DNA of 6,867 nucleotides from JBHENC01 sp051000345 (GTDB taxonomy: Bacteria > Acidobacteriota > Blastocatellia > Pyrinomonadales > Pyrinomonadaceae): the NCBI GenBank assembly GCA_051000345.1, contig JBPCOJ010000095.1, positions 1 through 6,867 on the forward strand, read 5' to 3'. The translations under genes and the position numbers were made by a program. This document shows positions 1-5,824 of the stretch, piece after piece (the stretch's first letter is position 1; each line of letters starts with the position of its first letter). The notes beneath the pieces were generated by a model. The model was not told where the DNA came from, did not search any database, and saw only the letters and a list, made by a program, of their open reading frames with translations.

Positions 1-50
1 ATTCTATACACTGTATTAATCGAAAAGTCGCGCGTGCGATTTTCTCAAAC

Positions 51-55
51 GGAGG
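51..55 (+). promoter_or_regulatory. Ribosome binding site of rpmB
   Basis: A consensus GGAGG lies 8 bases upstream of the ATG at 64. It decides the start of rpmB in favour of that ATG over the in-frame GTG at 34, which would add ten residues that do not resemble L28. The window begins too close to the gene to see a complete promoter; a weak extended -10-like stretch (TGTATTAAT, 12-20) is present, but its -35 would fall outside. Confidence 0.85.
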
Positions 56-63
56 TAAAAGTC

Positions 64-258
64 ATGGCTAAACGATGTGATGTCTGCGGCAAAGGGCCGC
101 AATTCGGTAATAACGTATCCCATGCGAACAATCGCACCCGCCGCCGCTTCGAGCCGAATCTTCAGTCGATCCGCGTGCAACGCCCGCAGGGGGGAGCCGA
201 ACGAATGAAGGTTTGCACCAGTTGCATCAAGGCTGGCAAAGTAGCAAAGGCTGCTTAA
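64..258 (+). CDS. rpmB: 50S ribosomal protein L28 (bL28), zinc-binding form
   Basis: Structural protein of the large ribosomal subunit that binds 23S rRNA. The 64-residue product starts MAKRCDVCGKGPQFGNNVSH, a typical L28 N-terminus, followed by the basic stretch NRTRRRFEPNLQ expected of this family. Two CxxC pairs, C5/C8 and C51/C54, form the four-cysteine zinc ribbon of the C+ type of L28; many bacteria have a C- version without it. Length is normal for the short form. The ATG at 64 is chosen because a GGAGG sits 8 bases upstream. The gene stands alone on the plus strand, converges with ridA and is followed after 29 bases by a structured terminator, so it appears monocistronic at its 3' end (no rpmG follows). 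Confidence 0.97.
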   Translation: MAKRCDVCGKGPQFGNNVSHANNRTRRRFEPNLQSIRVQRPQGGAERMKVCTSCIKAGKVAKAA

Positions 259-287
259 CACAGTTTCGCGTTTTCAAAGATAACAAA

Positions 288-345
288 AGCCGTCAGCATT
301 ATTTCAACTCACCGGAGTTTATCGATGCTGGCGGTTATTCTTTTT
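288..345. terminator. Structured, probably bidirectional terminator between rpmB and ridA
   Basis: The outer stem pairs CCGTCAGCAT (290-299) with ATGCTGGCGG (325-334): ten pairs with one G-U wobble, extendable through 288/336. A second perfect stem, AACTC (306-310) with GAGTT (315-319), closes an ACCG loop inside it. On the plus strand the stem is followed by TTATTCTTTTT (335-345); on the minus strand it is followed by CTTTTGTTATCTTTG, so both convergent transcripts would meet a hairpin plus a U-rich tail. The right side overlaps the ridA stop codon (335-337). Termination is inferred; the pairing is read directly from the sequence. Confidence 0.65.
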
Positions 346-730
346 CGGCGACGAGCGCGATAGCTTCGATTTCGACACGCGCGCCGCGCGGCAAGCCTGC
401 GGCAGCAACTGTCGCGCGCGCTGGCGGTTCGCTATTAAAATGACGAGCGTAAACTTCGTTCATCGCGGCGAAGTCAGTCATGTCGGCGAGAAACACAGTC
501 GTCTTGACAACCTTATCGAGGCTCGATCCGGCAGCTTCGAGCACGGCGGCCAAGTTGCGCAAGACTTGCTCTGTTTGCTCTGCGACGCCGCCCGCGACGA
601 ACTCGCCCGTTTGCGGATCAAGCGGAATTTGCCCGGAAGCAAACACGAATCCATTGGCGCTCACTGCCTGCGAATACGGCCCGATGGCCTGCGGCGCGCT
701 CTTCGTTTCGATGATCTGCTTCACAGTCAC
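335..730 (-). CDS. ridA: RidA family reactive intermediate/imine deaminase
   Basis: Cytosolic enzyme that hydrolyses reactive 2-aminoacrylate and related enamine/imine intermediates released by PLP enzymes, giving 2-keto acids and ammonia. The 131-residue product has the full YjgF/YER057c/UK114 fold length. Visible signatures are IGPYSQAV (Tyr19), SGQIPLDP, KTTVFLADM and the active-site blocks PPARATV with Arg105 and VEIEAIA with Glu120, matching the substrate-binding Arg and Glu of characterised RidA. The start is a GTG at 730 with GAGGG 4 bases upstream; a second in-frame GTG at 724 lies 10 bases from the same GAGGG and could be the true start, removing two residues. It lies downstream of rel and the coiled-coil gene, 177 bases after the latter, and a T-rich possible terminator lies in that gap, so it may have its own promoter. 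Only weak promoter-like matches (for example TAAGAT) were seen. Confidence 0.95.
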   Translation of the reverse strand: MTVKQIIETKSAPQAIGPYSQAVSANGFVFASGQIPLDPQTGEFVAGGVAEQTEQVLRNLAAVLEAAGSSLDKVVKTTVFLADMTDFAAMNEVYARHFNSEPPARATVAAAGLPRGARVEIEAIALVAEKE

Positions 731-848
731 AATGCCCTCAATCTCGTTTCTCCAAACAAACTGCGCATCTTAACATAGGCACGGAAAGCAAACAAACGAC
801 GGCGCGCAGAAACGCGTTTTCGCTTTTCATGCGGTAAGGTTATCGGAC

Positions 849-883
849 AAAGAAAAAGAGCCGCAAACTTTCGCTCGCGCCTC
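849..883 (-). terminator. Possible weak intrinsic terminator after the coiled-coil gene
   Basis: On the minus strand GAGGCGC (883-877) can pair with GCGGCTC (864-858) apart from one mismatch, leaving a 12-base loop, and is followed immediately by TTTTTCTTTG. The stem is short, so termination efficiency is uncertain. If real, it would separate the rel/coiled-coil transcript from ridA. Confidence 0.35.
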
Positions 884-907
884 TCGCCTGTATTTTAATG
901 ATGAACT

Positions 908-1153
908 TTACGCGGGCTGCTTTAATCCGCCGCGAACTTCCCTGAACTCGTGTTGCATTTCGGTGAAATCGGCGCGCATCGAAAGCATCTCGCCGCGCGT
1001 CGTGGATGCAAGGCTTTCTATACGGTCTAGCCGGACGTTGATTGCGGCGAAACCTTTATCCATTCGCTCTGCTAGCACGTTAAGTTGCTCGGCAAGCGTG
1101 TTCATGCGTTCAAGTAATGTATCGAGCATGGGGTTGATGCTGATTTCGCTCAT
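908..1153 (-). CDS. Small coiled-coil protein of unknown function
   Basis: I do not recognise this protein. From the ATG at 1153 it has 81 residues, begins MSEISINPMLDTLLERM and has leucine/methionine/isoleucine spaced in heptad fashion through LLERMNTLAEQLNVLAERM and INVRLDRIESL, then a charged helix ending near EMQHEFREVRGGL. There are no cysteines, signal peptide or membrane segment, so it is probably a cytosolic helical oligomer or adaptor. The frame stays open upstream to a TTG at 1216, only two bases after the rel stop codon, and another TTG at 1201 has GAAGG 8 bases before it. Those starts would add residues (including AFYFAKATRQAYH) unlike the rest. The ATG is preferred because the helix begins there and a promoter-like pair sits directly upstream, although it lacks a Shine-Dalgarno. 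That the gene is real is fairly likely; its exact start is not secure. Confidence 0.65.
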   Translation of the reverse strand: MSEISINPMLDTLLERMNTLAEQLNVLAERMDKGFAAINVRLDRIESLASTTRGEMLSMRADFTEMQHEFREVRGGLKQPA

Positions 1154-1159
1154 GCGGGA

Positions 1160-1188
1160 ATGATACGCTTGCCGAGTCGCCTTTGCAA
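1160..1188 (-). promoter_or_regulatory. Candidate leaderless promoter for the coiled-coil gene
   Basis: On the minus strand TTGCAA (1188-1183) and TATCAT (1165-1160) are separated by exactly 17 bases, matching -35 (4 of 6) and -10 (5 of 6). Only six bases separate the -10 hexamer from the ATG at 1153, which would place the transcription start on or next to the initiation codon. No Shine-Dalgarno is present, which fits a leaderless mRNA. This rests on pattern matching only. Confidence 0.4.
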
Positions 1189-1218
1189 AATAAAAAGCCA
1201 AGCCGATTTCCTTCAAGA

Positions 1219-3405
1219 TTAAGCAGCGCCTTGCAGACGCTCGACATCAATCACTCCGGGCAAGCTCTTGATTGAATGTATAACTTTGTCCAGATGCTTA
1301 ACGTCAAAGACTTCGACGGTTACTTCGATGCGCCCGCGCTCGTCTGCGGAAACAGTGGCGCGCGCATCGCGTATCCCCGTCTTCATATCAGAGATAGCGC
1401 CCGTGATGCCCGCAATCATGCCCGTGCGATTCTCCGTGATGGCGAGCAGTTTGACGGCGTAAGCGGATTTATCGCTGCGACCTGCCCATTCCACTTCCAC
1501 GACACGCTCTGGATTGACCATCAACTGCTGCACGTTTTTGCAATCGGTTTGGTGTACGGCGACGCCTTTGCCGAGCGTGACATAACCGATAATTTCCTCG
1601 CCGCGCAGAGGATTGCAGCAGCGCGCGCGCGTAACCATTAAATCATCTATGCCGCGCACGACGATGGCATCATCGCCGAGACGTATCAAACGCTTGACGG
1701 CCTGCACGCCGCTTCTCAAACGCGATTCTTTTTTCGTATCGAGTTCTGCGAACTTTTCCGGCCCTAAGTATTTCGCAATGACGTTGCGCGGCACGAGTTT
1801 GCCGTAGCCGATGGCGGCCAGTAAATCCTCTTCGCGCCCGAAGCCGTACTCGCCCGCGATGCGCTTCCATTCGCCGTTGTCACCATCTAAAAGTTTTTTC
1901 GCCGAAAGCTGAAAGCGCGCAGATTCCTTCTCGAAAAGCTTGCGCCCGATCTCGACGGATTCGGCGCGCTGCTGCTCTGCGACCCAGTGCCGGACGCGAT
2001 TGCGCGCGCGTGTCGTAACGATGAAGTTCAGCCAGTCGCGGCTGGGGTGCGAATTCGCCGTTGTAATAATTTCGACGAGGTCGCCGTTTTGAATCGCATT
2101 GCGCAGCGGCACGATGCGGCCATTGATGCGCGCGCCTGTGCATGTGTTGCCGACCTCCGAGTGAATCGCGTAGGCGAAATCGACGGGGGTTGCGCCGCGC
2201 GGAAGTTGTATGACTTTGCCCTTCGGCGTGAAGGCATAAACGTCTCGCGGGTAAAGATCGAGTTTTAAGGAATCGAGAAAGTCCTTAGAATCTTTGACCT
2301 CCTGTGTCCATTCAATCAACGAGCGCAAGCCCTGCAAAGCCTGATCGTCGTCGTGCGCGCCGCGATTTCCTTCCTTATATTTCCAGTGCGCGGCGACGCC
2401 TTCCTCGGCGATATGGTGCATTTCTTCGGTGCGTATTTGCACTTCAAAAGGCTGGCCTTTATCTCCTATGACGGACGTGTGAAGAGATTGATATAGATTG
2501 TCGCGCGGCGTGGCGATCCAGTCTTTGATGCGACCCGGCACAGGCCGCCATTTGCTGTGCATAACGCCGAGAGCCGCGTAGCAGTAGCGCACTTCGTTCG
2601 GCGTGATAATGCGCGCGGCGACGAGATCGTAAACCTGATCGAGTTCGATTTTTTGCGCGCGAAGTTTTTTCCAAATCGAATAGAGACGCTTGACGCGGCC
2701 TTCGATGCGCACATACGGAACTTCCGCTTCCTGCATTTGCTCTTCGATGCGCGCGGTGGCGTCTTCGAGAAATGCTTCGGTAGCGGAGCGGCGCTTTTCT
2801 AATTGCGCGGTGAGGCTGCGATAATCCTCCGGGTATAGATGACGAAAGGCGAGGTCTTCGAGTTCGCTGCGAAGTTTGCCCATGCCGAGCCTATGCGCAA
2901 TCGGAGCGTAAATGTCCATCGTTTCCTGCGCGATGCGCTGGCGTTTTTCCGGCTTCAGAAATTGCAGCGTGCGCATGTTGTGAAGACGATCCGCGAGTTT
3001 GACGAGCACCACGCGCACATCGTTGACCATCGCAAGCAGCATCTTGCGCACGTTTTCGGCTTGCTGTTCTTCATGCGAAACGTTGCTGATCTGCGCAATT
3101 TTAGTTAGACCGTCAACGAGATGCGTTACCTCTTCGCCGAAATATTGCTTGATCGTATCAAGGTCAACAAGCGTGTCTTCGACTACGTCGTGAAGCAGCC
3201 CTGTCGAAACAGAGACGGCGTCGAGGCGCATGTCCGCGAGAATGTTGGCGACCTCCAGCGGATGCACTAGATACGGCTCGCCGGACGCGCGCACCTGCCC
3301 TTTGTGTTCGCGCGCGGAAAACAAATAGGCGCGCCGCAGCAAATCCAGATCGGCCTGCGGATGGTTGCGGCCTACCTTTTCAACGATGTCCTCAATGCGA
3401 ATCAT
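1219..3405 (-). CDS. rel: Bifunctional (p)ppGpp synthetase/hydrolase (Rel/SpoT family)
   Basis: Makes the alarmone (p)ppGpp from ATP and GDP/GTP and also hydrolyses it, controlling the stringent response. At 728 residues it is full length. HD hydrolase domain, about 20-200: Arg39, His48, His72-Asp73, Glu76-Asp77 (HDVVEDT) and Asp139 (KLADRLHNMRT) are all present, so hydrolase should be active. Synthetase domain, about 225-345: GRVKRLYSIWKK, YDLVAARI (Asp260), RIKD (292-295), YQSLHT (305-310), EVQIRT (321-326) and HIAEEGVAAHW. The RxKD motif is the bifunctional type, unlike the ExDD of synthetase-only RelA. TGS domain at about 388-448, a conserved CC..H..C region (Cys596, Cys597, His618, Cys622) and a C-terminal ACT domain at about 647-724 follow. 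The ATG at 3405 gives the usual MIRIEDIVEKV start, but its Shine-Dalgarno is poor (AAAAGAG about 12 bases away). A TATAAT lies upstream. The symbol could equally be spoT or relA by local convention. Confidence 0.97.
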   Translation of the reverse strand: MIRIEDIVEKVGRNHPQADLDLLRRAYLFSAREHKGQVRASGEPYLVHPLEVANILADMRLDAVSVSTGLLHDVVEDTLVDLDTIKQYFGEEVTHLVDGLTKIAQISNVSHEEQQAENVRKMLLAMVNDVRVVLVKLADRLHNMRTLQFLKPEKRQRIAQETMDIYAPIAHRLGMGKLRSELEDLAFRHLYPEDYRSLTAQLEKRRSATEAFLEDATARIEEQMQEAEVPYVRIEGRVKRLYSIWKKLRAQKIELDQVYDLVAARIITPNEVRYCYAALGVMHSKWRPVPGRIKDWIATPRDNLYQSLHTSVIGDKGQPFEVQIRTEEMHHIAEEGVAAHWKYKEGNRGAHDDDQALQGLRSLIEWTQEVKDSKDFLDSLKLDLYPRDVYAFTPKGKVIQLPRGATPVDFAYAIHSEVGNTCTGARINGRIVPLRNAIQNGDLVEIITTANSHPSRDWLNFIVTTRARNRVRHWVAEQQRAESVEIGRKLFEKESARFQLSAKKLLDGDNGEWKRIAGEYGFGREEDLLAAIGYGKLVPRNVIAKYLGPEKFAELDTKKESRLRSGVQAVKRLIRLGDDAIVVRGIDDLMVTRARCCNPLRGEEIIGYVTLGKGVAVHQTDCKNVQQLMVNPERVVEVEWAGRSDKSAYAVKLLAITENRTGMIAGITGAISDMKTGIRDARATVSADERGRIEVTVEVFDVKHLDKVIHSIKSLPGVIDVERLQGAA

Positions 3406-3442
3406 GCAGTTGGATAACTCTTTTGTGCGTGCTGAAGCAAAT

Positions 3443-3448
3443 ATTATA
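3443..3448 (-). promoter_or_regulatory. -10 element of the likely rel promoter
   Basis: A perfect TATAAT on the minus strand would start transcription near 3436, giving a leader of about 30 bases before the rel ATG. A G at the -14 position gives partial extended -10 character. I see no good -35 at 16-18 bases upstream, so the promoter may be weak or activator-dependent. Confidence 0.45.
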
Positions 3449-3518
3449 ACCGCTACTTAAGATGCCGCGCTGAAGTGTACGCGCTGCCTTTCGTCGAAGC
3501 GCATGATTCTTGTACGCA

Positions 3519-3567
3519 TATAATAAATAGGTGATGCAAGACTATGTGCAGTCATTGCATCACCTAT
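3519..3567 (-). terminator. Long hairpin with T-rich tail at the end of the tonB-exb-TPR operon
   Basis: ATAGGTGATGCAA (3527-3539) and TTGCATCACCTAT (3555-3567) are a perfect 13-bp inverted repeat. Inside, GACT (3540-3543) and AGTC (3550-3553) add four pairs with one bulged A (3554) and a six-base loop. Read on the minus strand the stem is followed by TTATTATATG, a U-rich tail, and it sits 71 bases beyond the stop of the TPR gene, so an intrinsic terminator is the simplest reading. The stem is unusually long and not GC-rich for a terminator, so an operator or small mobile-repeat origin is possible. Confidence 0.5.
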
Positions 3568-3638
3568 GAGCTTACGGCGTCGGGAGGCTCGAAATGAACC
3601 GCCGCGACTTTTGCGAATTAAACGTAGCGGCAGCGCGT

Positions 3639-4496
3639 TTAGCTGTCCGGCGAGGAAGACTTTTTCGCTTCTTCCTTCTTTTTCGCTTCTTCCTTGTCTT
3701 GATTTTCCTTGTTCAGCCGTGCCGTCTCCTGCTGCGCTTCCTCTGCCTGTTTGGAGTAATCGTTCTTCTTGGCGGCATCGCCCTGCATCTCCGCCAGTTT
3801 GGACATTTCGCGCAGCAGCGCAGTCTTGGCAGACCAGGCGGTTTCATTGTTCGCATCTAGGCCAAGGGCTTTGCTGACGAGTTCCATGCCTTCCGTCGTG
3901 CATTGCATGGCTTTATCGAAGTCCTTAGGGTCTTGCGGCTTTCTGTACTGCACCTGCGTCTTGCCGTCCTTTTGCACAACGGGCTTATTGGCAGGAAGTT
4001 CGGTGATGGTGTTGGAACAGGTCGCCTTCGCGCTGGCTAGGTAGGTATAAGCGTCAGACCTTTTATCGGGCGGCGCATTATTGTTGTTAGCGCGCTGCAT
4101 AATCCAAGCGGTCTGCTTGTCTTCTTCCTTCAGCGTGCCGTAAAGCGAGGCGACGGCTTTGTAGGCTTCCTCGTTGTTAGGGTCTTGTTCGAGAACCTTT
4201 TGGTAGGCGTCGATGGCGGACGTGGCCTTCGCCATATTATCCTGCGCATCGACACCGGGTTTATACTGCGCGTGGATCGAGCGTGCGATAAAAAACGGCG
4301 CGTTTTTTTGCTCCGGATTAAATTCCAGCGCTTTTTGGAAGTGATCCTGCGCTTCGGAGAAGTGGCCTGCTCCGTAGGCTCTCGCGCCGTCGTTCAACTC
4401 GCTCTTGGCGCGAATATTATTAATAACGCTGCAACCTGAAGCGCACAAAAGCAGTGCCGCAACCAGCGGCACGGCTCCGGCATAAGAGAGTTTCAT
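3639..4496 (-). CDS. TPR-containing lipoprotein of the exb operon
   Basis: The 285-residue product begins with a lipoprotein signal: Lys2, a hydrophobic core (about 8-17) and a lipobox-like CASGC with Cys22 as the expected lipidated residue. The mature protein would be membrane-anchored and periplasmic. Two clear tetratricopeptide repeats follow at about 34-65 (ARAYGAGHFSEAQDHFQKAL) and 92-121 (SAIDAYQKVLEQDPNNEEAY), with a degenerate third at about 200-232. A linker holds Cys160 and Cys199, the only mature cysteines besides Cys22, which could form a disulfide. The C-terminus (about 240-285) is a highly charged Lys/Glu/Gln helix ending KKEEAKKSSSPDS. A GGGAG lies 10 bases before the ATG at 4496. 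It is the last gene after exbD, 159 bases downstream. TPR proteins often serve as partner-binding scaffolds, so a role with the TonB/ExbBD motor is inferred from position. Specific function unknown. Confidence 0.88.
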   Translation of the reverse strand: MKLSYAGAVPLVAALLLCASGCSVINNIRAKSELNDGARAYGAGHFSEAQDHFQKALEFNPEQKNAPFFIARSIHAQYKPGVDAQDNMAKATSAIDAYQKVLEQDPNNEEAYKAVASLYGTLKEEDKQTAWIMQRANNNNAPPDKRSDAYTYLASAKATCSNTITELPANKPVVQKDGKTQVQYRKPQDPKDFDKAMQCTTEGMELVSKALGLDANNETAWSAKTALLREMSKLAEMQGDAAKKNDYSKQAEEAQQETARLNKENQDKEEAKKKEEAKKSSSPDS

Positions 4497-4639
4497 CGGT
4501 TAAAGACTCCCAACAAAAGATGTATGAACAAAAGCTTCCCCAATCATTGCCGCGCGACTCTTCAGTTCAGGGTCAAACGGGCGCGCAGCAGCAATAATGT
4601 AAGTTGCACGCGATGAATTTCTAGAGACGCGTTTTTCCG

Positions 4640-4665
4640 GGCAGCGAGAAATGATTTACGCTGCC
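4640..4665 (-). repeat. Hairpin spanning the stop codon of the second exbD
   Basis: GGCAGCG (4640-4646) and CGCTGCC (4659-4665) form a perfect 7-bp inverted repeat with a 12-base loop that contains the TAA stop codon (4656-4658). On the minus strand it is followed by CGGAAAAACG rather than a U-tract, so it does not look like an intrinsic terminator. It may stabilise the upstream mRNA or be a by-product of coding sequence. Confidence 0.5.
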
Positions 4666-5129
4666 AGATCGTCAACCTGCAAGCCGACAGGCGTCGCGCC
4701 CGCAGCTTTGGCAGCATTGATTACCTTCACCACGTCGCCGTATTTGAGCGAACGCGGGGCTTTAATGAAAACCGTTTTTTCGACTTCCTGCGTGCCTGTT
4801 TTGAAGCCGCCGGTTGTTTTGCGCTCCTCGAAAACTTGAGCAAGACGTGAACCGAGCGGGCCTGTATCGTTGACCGTACCCATGTCTTCCTGATTCAGTT
4901 TGAGCTTTAGATCGCTCGAAATCGTGATGACCAGCGTCAACGGATTCGGCTTAACGTCCACTTGCTGATTTTCGTCCGGCTTTTCCGGCACGAGTGCTTT
5001 GAAGCGGCTCGGTTTAAGCGGCGCTTGCACCATGAAGATAATCAAGATGACCAGCAGGACGTCGATCATCGGCGTAACATTGATGTACGGCACGGCTGTT
5101 TCGCCGTGGCCGCCTGCGCTCATACCCAT
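4656..5129 (-). CDS. exbD: ExbD/TolR family biopolymer transport protein (second copy)
   Basis: Inner-membrane stator component that, with ExbB, forms the proton channel driving TonB. The 157-residue product has a short cytoplasmic N-terminus (MGMSAGGHGE), the family hallmark YINVTPMIDVLLVILIIFMV with the proton-carrying Asp23 at the start of the single membrane helix (about 22-38), and a periplasmic domain ending in VFIKAPRSLKYGDVVKVINA and AGATPVGLQ (about 120-151). AAAGGG lies 7 bases before the ATG at 5129; a second ATG two codons in is less well placed. It follows the first exbD after 126 bases. It is clearly divergent from that copy: a longer periplasmic region with an insertion-like stretch (about 83-117, including GPLGSRLAQVFEERKTTGG) and no Pro/Ala-rich tail. 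I infer a distinct subunit, possibly mixed with the first in one complex. Confidence 0.95.
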   Translation of the reverse strand: MGMSAGGHGETAVPYINVTPMIDVLLVILIIFMVQAPLKPSRFKALVPEKPDENQQVDVKPNPLTLVITISSDLKLKLNQEDMGTVNDTGPLGSRLAQVFEERKTTGGFKTGTQEVEKTVFIKAPRSLKYGDVVKVINAAKAAGATPVGLQVDDLAA

Positions 5130-5255
5130 AATTAAAACCCTTTCAAGAAACAGGGAAGCTTTTTTCGCTCATCGATTCGTTGGACGAAACGCTCTTCCGA
5201 GTTTTGCACAAATGTAAAATCGCGCCGCACAGTCAGTGTTGCTGTGTTTCGATAC

Positions 5256-5726
5256 TTATGCTGGCGGAACAACTGGCGCGGGTGCGCCGCCCGGAGTCGC
5301 GTTACCGCCCTTTTTGTCGGCAACGAGTCCGATCTGGTCTATTCCGGCCTGACGTATCACGTTGATGACTTCGACGACGCTGCCGTAGGAAACGCCGACG
5401 CCGCTCTTGATATAAACGATGCGCTCGTCGCCGGTTTTGGTGCGCATTCTTTTTTCGATGCGCGTCGAGAGTTCTTCCTTCGTGACGCGGTCTTTATCGA
5501 AGTAGTATTCGCCGTCGTTCGGAATGGCAATCACGACGGAGGATTCCTTGATAATCGCCGGATCGACTTCGGCGCTGCGCATACCGCGCGGAATGGCGAC
5601 TGTAACGCCCTGCTGCAAAAGCGGCGTGACCACCATGAAAATGATGAGCAGCACCAGCATAATATCGACCATCGGCGTGACATTGATTTCGGAGTTCAAT
5701 CCACCGCCGCCGCCTGACATTCCCAT
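5256..5726 (-). CDS. exbD: ExbD/TolR family biopolymer transport protein (first copy)
   Basis: Partner of ExbB in the proton-driven motor that energises TonB. The 156-residue product starts with a glycine-rich MGMSGGGGGLNSEINV, followed by the hallmark INVTPMVDIMLVLLIIFMVV with the conserved Asp21 in the membrane helix (about 20-36). The periplasmic domain includes RGMRSAEVD and the conserved end IVYIKSGVGVSYGSVVEVIN (about 103-122) with IDQIGLVAD. An unusual Gly/Pro/Ala-rich tail (about 140-156, GGAPAPVVPPA) extends past the usual family end. AAGGAG lies 8 bases before the ATG at 5726, the strongest Shine-Dalgarno of the two exbD genes. It is separated from exbB by 131 bases containing a very strong hairpin, and so is probably co-transcribed but expressed at a different level. 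Confidence 0.95.
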   Translation of the reverse strand: MGMSGGGGGLNSEINVTPMVDIMLVLLIIFMVVTPLLQQGVTVAIPRGMRSAEVDPAIIKESSVVIAIPNDGEYYFDKDRVTKEELSTRIEKRMRTKTGDERIVYIKSGVGVSYGSVVEVINVIRQAGIDQIGLVADKKGGNATPGGAPAPVVPPA

Positions 5727-5786
5727 GACTAAATCTCCTTCGCTTCCTGACTAACTCTTAAGCCAAAGCCCGCCGCCTGTGTGCGT

Positions 5787-5824
5787 GCCGCGCGGCTGTC
5801 CTAATCTACCGACAGCCGCGCGGC
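5787..5824 (-). repeat. Strong GC-rich hairpin between exbB and exbD
   Basis: GCCGCGCGGCTGTC (5787-5800) and GACAGCCGCGCGGC (5811-5824) are a perfect 14-bp inverted repeat with a 10-base AT-richer loop (CTAATCTACC). In the minus-strand mRNA it lies 33 bases after the exbB stop and 60 bases before the exbD start. No U-tract follows on either strand, so an intrinsic terminator is unlikely; an mRNA-stabilising or processing hairpin that favours exbB over exbD is the most natural inference. Confidence 0.7.

Noticed and set aside
34..63. GTG start extending rpmB by ten residues
   Set aside because: The GGAGG lies inside this extension and is correctly spaced from the ATG at 64, where typical L28 sequence begins.
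440..778. Plus-strand open frames opposite ridA
   Set aside because: They mirror a RidA protein with all its motifs intact; no Shine-Dalgarno or domain is visible.
1154..1216. TTG starts extending the coiled-coil protein towards rel
   Set aside because: The added residues do not continue the heptad pattern. Not fully excluded, because GAAGG precedes the TTG at 1201.
3519..3524. TATAAT on the plus strand as a promoter
   Set aside because: No matching -35 at 16-18 bases, and the AT-rich run is explained as the tail of the minus-strand terminator.
5228..5246. CACAG/CTGTG inverted repeat between the two exbD genes
   Set aside because: A 5-bp stem with a 9-base loop is expected by chance in a gap of this size.
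5244..5717. 157-residue plus-strand open frame opposite the first exbD
   Set aside because: It is the exact antisense of a convincing ExbD, with an Asp/His/Asn-rich composition and no ribosome site; a shadow frame.
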